Shown: positions 1 to 5,202 of the stretch, one piece after another
Numbering within the stretch: position 1 is the stretch's first letter
Layout of the letters: each line of letters begins with the position of its first letter
Origin: Nitrospira sp.
GTDB taxonomy: Bacteria; Nitrospirota; Nitrospiria; Nitrospirales; Nitrospiraceae
Assembly: GCA_025361385.1 (NCBI GenBank)
Contig: JANYAJ010000276.1
Span: forward strand, 1-6,314
Reading direction: 5' to 3'
Length of the DNA stretch: 6,314 bases
Made by a program: the position numbers and the translations under genes
Notes under the pieces: model-generated
What the model saw: the letters and a program-made list of their open reading frames with translations, nothing else
What the model was told of the DNA's origin: nothing
The model's database searches: none

Positions 1-1
1 G

Positions 2-217
2 TTCATTGGTTCAGAGAAACTGGAGGCGACCGTGGCAAGTTACCGACAAGAGCTTGAGAAGGGTGGATTTGACGGGATCCCGTCGCTCGACGACGTCGAA
101 TCGGGCAAGCTAGTTGGTGCCGTCCTCCCTATGTCAGAAAAGGCGCAGATCCAAATGCGCAATAGCATCGAAGTGATCGATTACCTCCTCAATCAAGAGC
201 GCGTCGTCTGGAGCTGA
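2..217 (+). CDS. C-terminal part of an unrecognised protein (5' end probably outside the window)
   Basis: The reading frame is open from the first bases to a TGA at 215-217, giving 71 visible residues. I do not recognise the family. The sequence is hydrophilic and mixed-charge, without a membrane segment, signal peptide or cysteine, and ends in Val-Trp-Ser. Two readings are possible. The frame continues upstream without a stop and the residues before position 32 look protein-like (Phe-Ile-Gly-Ser-Glu-Lys-Leu-Glu-Ala), so this may be the tail of a longer protein. Alternatively a GTG at 32-34, preceded by GGAGG at 22-26 with a 5-nt spacer, could start a 61-residue protein. I slightly favour the longer reading. 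The 118 bases that follow, before the next gene, hold a promoter candidate and no convincing terminator, so this gene is probably not in the same operon as the next. Confidence 0.6.
   Translation, partial: FIGSEKLEATVASYRQELEKGGFDGIPSLDDVESGKLVGAVLPMSEKAQIQMRNSIEVIDYLLNQERVVWS
22..34 (+). promoter_or_regulatory. Possible ribosome binding site plus GTG start
   Basis: GGAGG at 22-26 sits 5 nt before an in-frame GTG at 32-34. This is the only sequence support for a short 61-residue gene here instead of the tail of a longer one. Because the frame stays open to the window edge, the site may be fortuitous. Confidence 0.3.
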
Positions 218-265
218 CGACCGCGCGCTCCATCGCCTGAATCCCCATATATACACGCCGCCATC

Positions 266-294
266 TTGACAGACCTCTCGCGCCTTCGTACGCT
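266..294 (+). promoter_or_regulatory. Candidate sigma-70-type promoter for the GlcG/HbpS-like gene
   Basis: A perfect -35 hexamer, TTGACA, lies at 266-271. After a 17-nt spacer comes TACGCT at 289-294, which matches the -10 consensus only at its T, A and final T. Transcription would begin near 301 and leave a leader of about 35 nt before the ATG at 336. The -35 box and spacing are ideal but the -10 is weak, so this promoter may need an activator or may be chance. Confidence 0.4.
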
Positions 295-335
295 TCTTAC
301 CGCACATGTTCCCGTAATCACCTGGAGAGAGAATC

Positions 336-881
336 ATGGCACCTCTGTATCTGTCTCATCGGCGTTCTGTAGTTGCTCGACTCATGACCGTGGCGGCATT
401 CGTGATGCTGATGCCTTGTCTGGCGCCGGCTTCCGATGAGTTGCCTAAAGAGACGGTTTTGCCGGTAGGTTTAGCGACTAAGGCGATCCAGGCTTCGTTG
501 GAAGCCTGTAAAAAAGATGGCTATAAGGTAAGTGTGTCGGTCGTGGATCGCGCCGGTGTGCTTCGCGCCATGAGCCGCGCGGATGGAGCCGGGCCTCATA
601 CGATCGATAGCAGCAGGAAGAAGGCCTATACCGCGGCCAGCCTTCGTCGCCCGACGACCGAGTTAGCGGAGCTGATCAACAAGGTGCCGACCTTGCAAGC
701 GCTTCGCGAGATGAACGATCAGGTCATCATCCTTGGGGGTGGGTTGCCAATTGAGATTGCCGGCGAGGTCGTTGGTGGAATTGGGGTCGGCGGAGCGCCA
801 GGTGCACAGCTTGACGATGCCTGTGCTCAGGCCGGCCTGGATGCGATCGGCGCTGCGCCGAAAGTTCCTGCGGTAAAGTGA
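336..881 (+). CDS. Exported GlcG/HbpS-like (DUF336) protein
   Basis: The 181-residue product has an N-terminal signal peptide: arginines near residues 9-15, a hydrophobic stretch over about 17-30, and a likely signal peptidase I site after Ala32 (Ala-Pro-Ala|Ser). The mature part is a GlcG/HbpS-type domain. It shows Val-Val-Asp-Arg-Ala-Gly at 69-74, a Lys-Lys-Ala-Tyr-Thr-Ala segment at 95-100, and the hallmark glycine-rich run at about 133-153 (Gly-Gly-Gly-Leu-Pro-Ile, then Gly-Gly-Ile-Gly-Val-Gly-Gly), followed by Asp and Ala-Gly near the end. Streptomyces HbpS, a family member, is an extracellular haem-binding redox sensor; other members (GlcG, PduO C-terminal domain) have unclear or cofactor-related roles. 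A periplasmic small-molecule or haem role is therefore inference. The ATG at 336 is preceded by GGAGAGAG at 324-331. The stop overlaps the start of the next gene. Confidence 0.85.
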   Translation: MAPLYLSHRRSVVARLMTVAAFVMLMPCLAPASDELPKETVLPVGLATKAIQASLEACKKDGYKVSVSVVDRAGVLRAMSRADGAGPHTIDSSRKKAYTAASLRRPTTELAELINKVPTLQALREMNDQVIILGGGLPIEIAGEVVGGIGVGGAPGAQLDDACAQAGLDAIGAAPKVPAVK

Positions 882-1333
882 ATAGGGAGTACAGAGCAAG
901 TTGCGTTGTGAGCCTGCTGCTCTTTCTTGCCGCCTGCAATAGCGATGTGCCTGCGCCGGCTGCAGTCGAGTTTCCTGCAGATCAGGTGCGCCTGACGATT
1001 ACCAGAGTCGCCACGAATCCATTCCTCTCCCGGCACGATCTTCGACTCACGCTCGTCGGGCCGGGAGGTTGCTCCATCGAGGATGACCTATTCCCCAACA
1101 CCGGGTATGCGAGCCGACGAAACCTCTATCGCACGCGAACGGGTCTGCTGTATGTGGTGGGCCAGTTCGATGCCCGCGTGATCGATTCTTTGCATTGTAC
1201 GATCACACTTGCCGAATTCCGCACCCTTGATCGCTACGTGACCTTCCTCGGTAGTTTCGATGAGAACGAGCAGAAGCAGTGGGCCTACTTTTCTTCTAGC
1301 CAACGGTCAGAACTCCCCTTTGAAAAGCGGTAA
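878..1333 (+). CDS. Small putative lipoprotein, function unknown
   Basis: This gene encodes 151 residues starting at GTG 878, which overlaps the previous stop in a GTGA arrangement. No Shine-Dalgarno sequence is visible, so translation is probably coupled to the upstream gene. The N-terminus is a short lipoprotein signal: two arginines at positions 3 and 6, a hydrophobic core at 10-17, and the lipobox Leu-Ala-Ala-Cys at 17-20, with Asn-Ser-Asp following. The Asp is two positions after the lipidated Cys; in enterobacteria only an Asp at +2 favours inner-membrane retention, so the destination is uncertain. A short Pro/Ala linker follows, then a roughly 115-residue domain I do not recognise. Two further cysteines, at 65 and 107, could form a disulfide in the periplasm. 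An alternative GTG at 908 would remove the positively charged N-region and is less likely. Coupling suggests a partner role with the exported GlcG/HbpS-like protein. Confidence 0.75.
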   Translation: MNREYRASCVVSLLLFLAACNSDVPAPAAVEFPADQVRLTITRVATNPFLSRHDLRLTLVGPGGCSIEDDLFPNTGYASRRNLYRTRTGLLYVVGQFDARVIDSLHCTITLAEFRTLDRYVTFLGSFDENEQKQWAYFSSSQRSELPFEKR

Positions 1334-1336
1334 CAA

Positions 1337-1352
1337 GGCACTCCAGGGTGCC
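1337..1352. other. Short inverted repeat after the lipoprotein gene
   Basis: GGCAC at 1337-1341 pairs with GTGCC at 1348-1352 around a 6-nt loop, just after the lipoprotein stop. No T-tract follows (the next bases are GAAGGAAT and seven Gs), so it does not qualify as an intrinsic terminator. It may be a weak pause or mRNA 3'-end structure. Confidence 0.25.
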
Positions 1353-1386
1353 GAAGGAATGGGGGGGCTGCCTAGCCGAGATCCAT

Positions 1387-1414
1387 TTGTCGGCCGCGAG
1401 TAAGTCGATAAAAT
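1387..1414 (+). promoter_or_regulatory. Candidate sigma-70-type promoter for the HAMP-like/pilin pair
   Basis: TTGTCG at 1387-1392 (four of six -35 consensus bases) and TAAAAT at 1409-1414 (five of six -10 bases) are separated by 16 nt. Transcription would begin near 1421 and give a leader of about 95 nt before the ATG at 1516. This fits an independent two-gene transcription unit beginning in this 182-nt intergenic region. Confidence 0.4.
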
Positions 1415-1504
1415 GCTTGTGGTTTCAGGAGGTGGTGGTACGCTTTGATCTCATAAGGGACGGCGTATAGGCCCATGCATGTGGACTCAGCAGAGAAGCG
1501 ACCC

Positions 1505-1510
1505 AGGAGG
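1505..1510 (+). promoter_or_regulatory. Strong ribosome binding site for the HAMP-like gene
   Basis: AGGAGG lies 5 nt before the ATG at 1516. It fixes this start and rejects the longer overlapping frame that opens at 1479, whose start lacks such a site. It is the only strong ribosome binding site for the two-gene unit that follows. Confidence 0.8.
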
Positions 1511-1515
1511 ATGTT

Positions 1516-2151
1516 ATGACGACGGGGGCGTTGAGCATATCCAGCTCCAACTCTGCGCACAGTGTGGCGGCTGTTCGAAAAGAACAGAGGGCCTACACGT
1601 TCAAGGTTGCGGTGAGTATGGCGCTCTACGCCTGTCTGTTCTTCGTGCTGGCCTTTTGCGGGCCCTATGTCCTGCCCGCCATTACGCTCTTATCAGATGC
1701 GCCATTGACGGATCGCCAGGTCGCCGCGAGTCAGCTGCTGTTGCTGAGCGACACGGTGTGGGTTGCCATCCCCGTGTTTTTTCTGGGGGCTATTCTATTC
1801 AGCTTGCTGGTGACGCGTCGCATTGCCGATGCGCTCGAACGCTTGGGCCAGAGTGCCAGCGCCTGGGCATCCGGAATGGTATCGCATCGACTTCAGTTTC
1901 GGGAGGCAGACCGGTTGACGGATCTGGCTCAGCTGCTCAATCAAGGCTGGAGTCAAGTTGGGCAGGGAGTCGAGACGGTGCAAGAGGAATCGTCTCGCGC
2001 TCGGGCCGCCGTCGATGGCGCGACGAAGACTCTTTTAGCTCAGGGTATGGGAGGGTCGGAGGTATTCCGCCAATTACAGACGACAACAGAGGCGTTGGAT
2101 CTCATTCAAGCTGCGTTACGCCGATTTGAGATCGGACCGCCTCACGAATGA
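1516..2151 (+). CDS. Two-helix inner-membrane protein with degenerate HAMP-like region and coiled coil
   Basis: The 211-residue product has a cytoplasmic N-terminus of about 30 residues. TM helix 1 spans about 31-54, a short periplasmic loop of about 25 residues follows, and TM helix 2 spans about 81-99. Arg101-Arg102 then mark the inner-membrane face. The region at about 100-146 resembles a HAMP linker: two amphipathic helices, a central Gly120 connector and an Asp-rich turn before the second helix. It lacks the usual proline early in helix 1 and the canonical Asp-Glu pair. The rest, about 147-203, is polar, Gln/Glu/Ala-rich and probably coiled-coil. No kinase, cyclase or methyl-accepting domain follows, and the loop is too small for a periplasmic sensor domain. 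The pilin-like gene begins inside this stop codon (ATGA), so the two are co-translated. A role in pilus assembly, anchoring or signalling is inference. Confidence 0.75.
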   Translation: MTTGALSISSSNSAHSVAAVRKEQRAYTFKVAVSMALYACLFFVLAFCGPYVLPAITLLSDAPLTDRQVAASQLLLLSDTVWVAIPVFFLGAILFSLLVTRRIADALERLGQSASAWASGMVSHRLQFREADRLTDLAQLLNQGWSQVGQGVETVQEESSRARAAVDGATKTLLAQGMGGSEVFRQLQTTTEALDLIQAALRRFEIGPPHE

Positions 2152-2750
2152 CGATGATGAACCTGTCTCGGCACCCTCGCATGCAGAGCCCCGACGGCTT
2201 TACCGTGATCGAGTTGATGATCGTGGTGGCCATCATTGGGATCCTCGTGTCCCTTGCCACCGTTTCGTACAGTCATTTTGTGACCAAGGCAAAGTCTGTT
2301 GAAGGTGAGATCGTGGTTCATGAGATCGAACGGTTGGAGTATCTCTATCACACCTCGAATCATGGCTACACAGACAACCTGACCGATTTGGGATTTGCCA
2401 TGACCGGGGCGTTGAAGTATTACACCCCAGAAGTCCGGAAGGGAGCCGATACAGACAAAATCAGCTATCAGGTTCGTGCATTGCCGGTCACGGCGTCAGC
2501 GACTGACTCCTGGCTTCTGACGAGCTATCGTGATGGGGCCGTGCAGGTGGACCGAGTTCCCGTGAGCGAAATTGGCATGTTTGCGACGGTGCGGTATCTG
2601 GGCAATGCGGGGACAATGATGTCTGGCGAGGCCACGACCATTTCTGTCGGCGGCGGGATGTCCGGCAATAACGAGCCTGAATGGTCTGGTGGGGGAGGCA
2701 GCTCGCGATGCCAAGAATGCGGCCGTGTCGTGATCAATCAACGCTACTGA
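2148..2750 (+). CDS. Type IV pilin-like protein (prepilin with class III-type signal)
   Basis: The 200-residue precursor carries a short basic leader ending in Gly17, followed by Phe18-Thr-Val-Ile-Glu22-Leu-Met. This is the prepilin peptidase site, with Glu at mature position 5. A hydrophobic helix runs to about residue 40. Mature length would be about 183 residues. The leader ends Ser-Pro-Asp-Gly rather than the common Lys/Arg-Gly, which is tolerated but less usual. The globular part (about 55-155) shows an alternating strand-like pattern. The tail from about 155 is Gly/Ser-rich and ends with Cys188-Gln-Glu-Cys191 and Asn-Gln-Arg-Tyr. Start choice: ATG 2148 overlaps the previous stop; in-frame ATGs at 2154 and 2157 are alternatives, and none has a Shine-Dalgarno site. 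No other pilus-assembly gene is in the window, so this may be a minor pilin, a pseudopilin or an orphan major pilin. Confidence 0.85.
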   Translation: MTMMNLSRHPRMQSPDGFTVIELMIVVAIIGILVSLATVSYSHFVTKAKSVEGEIVVHEIERLEYLYHTSNHGYTDNLTDLGFAMTGALKYYTPEVRKGADTDKISYQVRALPVTASATDSWLLTSYRDGAVQVDRVPVSEIGMFATVRYLGNAGTMMSGEATTISVGGGMSGNNEPEWSGGGGSSRCQECGRVVINQRY

Positions 2751-2879
2751 GACGTCGTGCGTAAGCCAATTTTCCTCCGGCAGCGTCTTTTCCTCTTGCC
2801 CAGCCGTACGTTTTTGTCCCACCGCAGGACGATAGCGTTATCCATCATACATATCGCCTTCTCGAAGCCCCTCTTGGCA

Positions 2880-3779
2880 TTAGTATGAGTGGCGATCTTT
2901 GAAGGTGAGTTCAGAGACGGCGGACTTGTCCAACTCGCCTTTGCCGAGTGTGAGCAGCCGCTGATATTGCTCGTAGGTCGCGTGGGCCAACGGGAGCGTG
3001 ATCCCTGCGGTCTTCGCTAAGGCCAGGGCGATGCCCGAGTCCTTGGCCGCATGGGCAGCCGAGAAGTAGCAGTCATGGGCGCGATTCTGCATATCCTCAC
3101 CGTCCGTCTCCAAGACGCGCGATGCGGCTCCTGTCTGGGCGAAGATCTCCCGCACCATCGTCAGGTCGAGGCCGAGCGCGGCTCCAAGCCCAAGCCCTTC
3201 CGCGAGTGCGGCCGTATTGCAGTTCATCACCATGTTGACGAGGGCTTTGACCTTCGCGGCTTCTCCTGCCGATCCGACATAGCGCAAGTGTGCGCTCAAC
3301 TTGTTCAAGAGCGGCTTCACTGACTCGAACACATCCTGCCGTCCGCCGCACATGAGATAGAGCGTGCCTTGGCGGGCCTGTGTGATGCTACTGGCCATAC
3401 AGGCCTCCAGAGTTCGGCCTCCACGTTGCGTCACCAGCGCGTCAATCTCGATGTGCACATCTGGCGAAAGTGTAGCGCAGTTGATGAAGAGCCGATCCTT
3501 GGCGTGCAGAAGAAGACTCTCTGTGCCGGTCGGGGAAAAGATCTGTCGCATCGCTGCGTCGTCGGATACGACCGTGAAAATGATGTCGGTGAGTTCTGCA
3601 ACGCGGGCAGGAGTATCAGCCGCGTCACAGCCCAGTTCGGTCGCGATGTCGGTGGCGGTGCTTCGATCCCGATCGTACAGAGCGATGAGGGCTTCCTGTT
3701 GATCCTTCAAGCGCCGGGCCATGTTGGCCCCCATCCGTCCGACTCCCACGAAGCCGATCTTCGCCGTAGACTGACTCAT
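2880..3779 (-). CDS. NAD(P)-binding oxidoreductase, beta-hydroxyacid dehydrogenase (3-hydroxyisobutyrate dehydrogenase-like) family
   Basis: At 299 residues this matches the usual length of the family. The N-terminal Rossmann domain begins with Gly12-x-Gly14-x-x-Gly17, and the second strand ends Tyr35-Asp36-Arg37; the acidic Asp36 suggests NAD preference. The C-terminal helical domain carries the catalytic lysine motif, Lys178-Ala-Leu-Val-Asn182, shortly after Gly-Ser-Ala-Gly. It also has the late Ala-Lys246-Asp247 motif typical of this family. The substrate-binding segment is unusual: where relatives have Asp-Ala-Pro-Val-Ser-Gly-Gly, this has Glu125-Ala-Cys-Met-Ala-Ser-Ser131. The catalyst is therefore present but the substrate is not predictable; candidates are 3-hydroxyisobutyrate, tartronate semialdehyde, succinic semialdehyde/glyoxylate or an imine. 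AGAGGA lies 6 nt before the ATG (complement of 3786-3791). It converges with the pilin gene (129-nt gap) and diverges from the DUF3565 gene. Confidence 0.88.
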   Translation of the reverse strand: MSQSTAKIGFVGVGRMGANMARRLKDQQEALIALYDRDRSTATDIATELGCDAADTPARVAELTDIIFTVVSDDAAMRQIFSPTGTESLLLHAKDRLFINCATLSPDVHIEIDALVTQRGGRTLEACMASSITQARQGTLYLMCGGRQDVFESVKPLLNKLSAHLRYVGSAGEAAKVKALVNMVMNCNTAALAEGLGLGAALGLDLTMVREIFAQTGAASRVLETDGEDMQNRAHDCYFSAAHAAKDSGIALALAKTAGITLPLAHATYEQYQRLLTLGKGELDKSAVSELTFKDRHSY

Positions 3780-3869
3780 CTCGCGTCCTCTTTCGTTCGT
3801 GTTAGCATGCGGTCACTCGAAGGAGCAGCTTTGAGCAGCCGATGGAAATGCTAGAAGGGTGGTTTGTGT

Positions 3870-4064
3870 ATGCAGCAACCTATTGTGGGCTATCATCTGG
3901 ACGAATATAACGATTGGGTGGCCGATCTTCAATGTGGTCATGGACAACATGTGCGTCACCAACCACCGATGACAAGTCGGCCATGGGTCCTCACTGAAGA
4001 AGGCCGAAGCCAGCATCTTGGCGAAACATTGAACTGTAAGAAGTGCGACGAAGCGACCGCGTAA
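3870..4064 (+). CDS. DUF3565 family small protein
   Basis: This 64-residue protein is close to full family length. I recognise it as DUF3565 from its opening Pro-Ile-Val-Gly-Tyr-His, the Trp-Val-Ala-Asp-Leu segment, Cys22-Gly-His24-Gly-Gln-His27-Val-Arg-His30, the Arg-Pro-Trp-Val segment at 37-40, and the Asn-Cys56-Lys-Lys-Cys59 end. The Cys/His pairs suggest a metal-binding, probably zinc-ribbon-like, fold; that is inference from residue pattern. The function is unknown; some relatives have been named pressure-regulated proteins. I chose the ATG at 3870, where the family normally begins, over a TTG two codons earlier; AAGGGTGG at 3855-3862 serves as a plausible ribosome binding site. It is transcribed divergently from the oxidoreductase, and its stop is one base from the stop of the epimerase on the opposite strand. 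Confidence 0.85.
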   Translation: MQQPIVGYHLDEYNDWVADLQCGHGQHVRHQPPMTSRPWVLTEEGRSQHLGETLNCKKCDEATA

Positions 4065-4065
4065 T

Positions 4066-5178
4066 CTATTCGATAGTCGTGGTGTTCTGGGACGGTTCTA
4101 CTGTCATGTCGAGGCCGGATCTTGACCAGGGTTGCAGACATGGTCCGTCATATCGGTAGCCGCTTGTAACGGGATCGTTGGCCAGCAGCAACGGAGTATC
4201 GAGGTCGAGCACCTCGAAGCCGCCGAGGCCCAGGACTAGGCTGAACGAACAGCCCATGGCTACCCGTGTTTCGACCATCCCGCCGATCATCAGTTTGAGT
4301 CCGGACGCTGTGGTGAAGGAGGCAATCTCCAGGGCTTCGGCAACGCCGGTTTTCATGATCTTGATCTTGATCTTGATGTAGTCCGCCGCGCCTCGGGCGA
4401 CGACCTCTTGCGCGTCCGCGAGCGAGCGGACCGATTCATCCGCCGCGACGGGAATGCCGGTTTCTCGACGGATTGCCGCCATGCTGTCGAGGTCATCCCG
4501 TACGACCGGCTGTTCAAGCAGCACCATCGTCCCGCCGAATGTCTTCACTCCTCGTGCGAAGGTCAGACAATCCTGACGCGAGAATCCCTGGTTGCCGTCG
4601 CCAATGAACGAAATACCAGGGAGCGTGCGGTGCACGGCTGCGAGCCGTCGAATGTCCTCTTCGACATCCTTGCCGACCTTCATTTTGAAAAGGCGAAATC
4701 CCTTCTCGTGCCAGCCGCGCGCGAGGGTGACGGTCTTGTCGAGGTCGGTGATAGGAATGGTGATGTCGGTCTCTCTCGCTCTTAGGTCTGCGCCACCCCA
4801 GAGCTGCCACATCGGGATCTGCGCTGCGCGGCAGTAGGCATCGATCACCGCGGTTTCAAGCCCACAGCGGGCGGCAGGATGAGCAGGCGCCTGTTCAGCT
4901 AGATTCTGTCCGATCTGTTTATAGTCGGAGGCTGAGCGGCCAAGAATTGCCTTGCTGAGTTGGAGCAGGGACGTCAGGCAGTTTGCACGAGTTTCCCCTC
5001 CGACTTCCGGGAACGGTGCCGCTTCCCCATAACCCTGTGCGCCATTGGCCAATGTGACTCGCAAGAAAACATTCTCGGCTACCGTTCGTGCGCCGGTGGC
5101 AACCACGAAGGGGTCGGTGATGGGCACATCTACCGGCCAGAATTCTATCCTGCGTATGGCGATTGCCAGGTTGTCCAT
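4066..5178 (-). CDS. Dipeptide epimerase (L-Ala-D/L-Glu epimerase-like), enolase superfamily
   Basis: At 370 residues, this has the enolase-superfamily layout: a capping domain (about 1-125) and a TIM barrel. Family members epimerise dipeptides such as L-Ala-D-Glu from murein recycling, in the cytoplasm with Mg2+. Visible active-site elements are Lys165-Met-Lys167 (second-strand KxK), metal ligands Asp194, Glu222 and Asp247 (in Ala-Ala-Asp-Glu-Ser), Lys271 on the sixth strand, and Asp325-Leu-Asp327, the DxD motif that binds the substrate amino group. The 28-, 25- and 24-residue spacings from Asp194 through Lys271 match the Bacillus enzyme as I remember it. The strand holding Lys271 appears to have two extra residues from a DNA repeat. 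The capping loop is Ala-Thr-Gly-Ala-Arg at 27-31, where the E. coli enzyme has Ala-Arg-Gly-Ser-Arg, so the preferred dipeptide may differ. It starts 24 nt after the upstream gene, suggesting an operon. Confidence 0.87.
   Translation of the reverse strand: MDNLAIAIRRIEFWPVDVPITDPFVVATGARTVAENVFLRVTLANGAQGYGEAAPFPEVGGETRANCLTSLLQLSKAILGRSASDYKQIGQNLAEQAPAHPAARCGLETAVIDAYCRAAQIPMWQLWGGADLRARETDITIPITDLDKTVTLARGWHEKGFRLFKMKVGKDVEEDIRRLAAVHRTLPGISFIGDGNQGFSRQDCLTFARGVKTFGGTMVLLEQPVVRDDLDSMAAIRRETGIPVAADESVRSLADAQEVVARGAADYIKIKIKIMKTGVAEALEIASFTTASGLKLMIGGMVETRVAMGCSFSLVLGLGGFEVLDLDTPLLLANDPVTSGYRYDGPCLQPWSRSGLDMTVEPSQNTTTIE
4356..4377. repeat. Hexanucleotide tandem repeat (GATCTT)n within the epimerase gene
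   Basis: A perfect period-6 tract of 22 bases contains three complete GATCTT units at 4357-4374 plus flanking partial matches. On the coding (minus) strand it reads as repeated ATC-AAG codons, giving Ile268-Lys-Ile-Lys-Ile-Lys-Ile274. It lies in the sixth barrel strand, where the second catalytic lysine belongs. Identical codons in every unit are consistent with replication slippage. Confidence 0.9.
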
Positions 5179-5193
5179 TGAGAAAAATCTTTG

Positions 5194-5199
5194 CTCCTC
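5194..5199 (-). promoter_or_regulatory. Unusually distant Shine-Dalgarno-like site before the epimerase
   Basis: GAGGAG (complement of 5194-5199) is the only purine-rich site in the 24-nt intergenic gap. It stands 15 nt from the ATG at 5178, farther than the usual 5-9 nt. No ATG, GTG or TTG lies in frame between the site and the chosen start. Initiation may be inefficient or helped by ribosomes finishing the upstream gene. Confidence 0.5.
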
Positions 5200-5202
5200 A
5201 GT

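Noticed and set aside
213..239. GGAGC...GCTCC inverted repeat at the end of the first gene, considered as a terminator
   Set aside because: The stem is five base pairs around a 12-nt loop and no T-tract follows.
1336..1351. Possible sigma-54 promoter (AGGCAC...GTGC) upstream of the pilin pair
   Set aside because: The spacing between the GG and GC elements is one base too long for the -24/-12 consensus, and the sequence is better read as a small inverted repeat.
1372..1560. A 62-codon minus-strand frame filling the gap before the HAMP-like gene
   Set aside because: Its C-terminal half looks somewhat protein-like, but it overlaps the real gene's start, has no recognised domain, and the gap is better explained by a promoter and leader.
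1479..2129. A long plus-strand frame (216 codons) overlapping the HAMP-like gene
   Set aside because: Its translation is Gly/Arg/Ser/Cys-rich without any domain, its start lacks the AGGAGG site, and the other frame gives two clean TM helices and couples to the pilin.
2817..2834. GTCC/GGAC inverted repeat beside a T-run, considered as a terminator between the convergent genes
   Set aside because: On the plus strand the T-run precedes the stem, and on the minus strand the stem is followed by As, so it fits neither direction as an intrinsic terminator.
3369..3854. A 161-codon plus-strand frame antisense to the oxidoreductase
   Set aside because: The opposite strand encodes a full-length dehydrogenase with intact motifs; this frame shows no recognisable domain.
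4408..4785. A 125-codon plus-strand frame antisense to the epimerase
   Set aside because: It is a shadow of a gene with metal ligands and catalytic lysines on the other strand.
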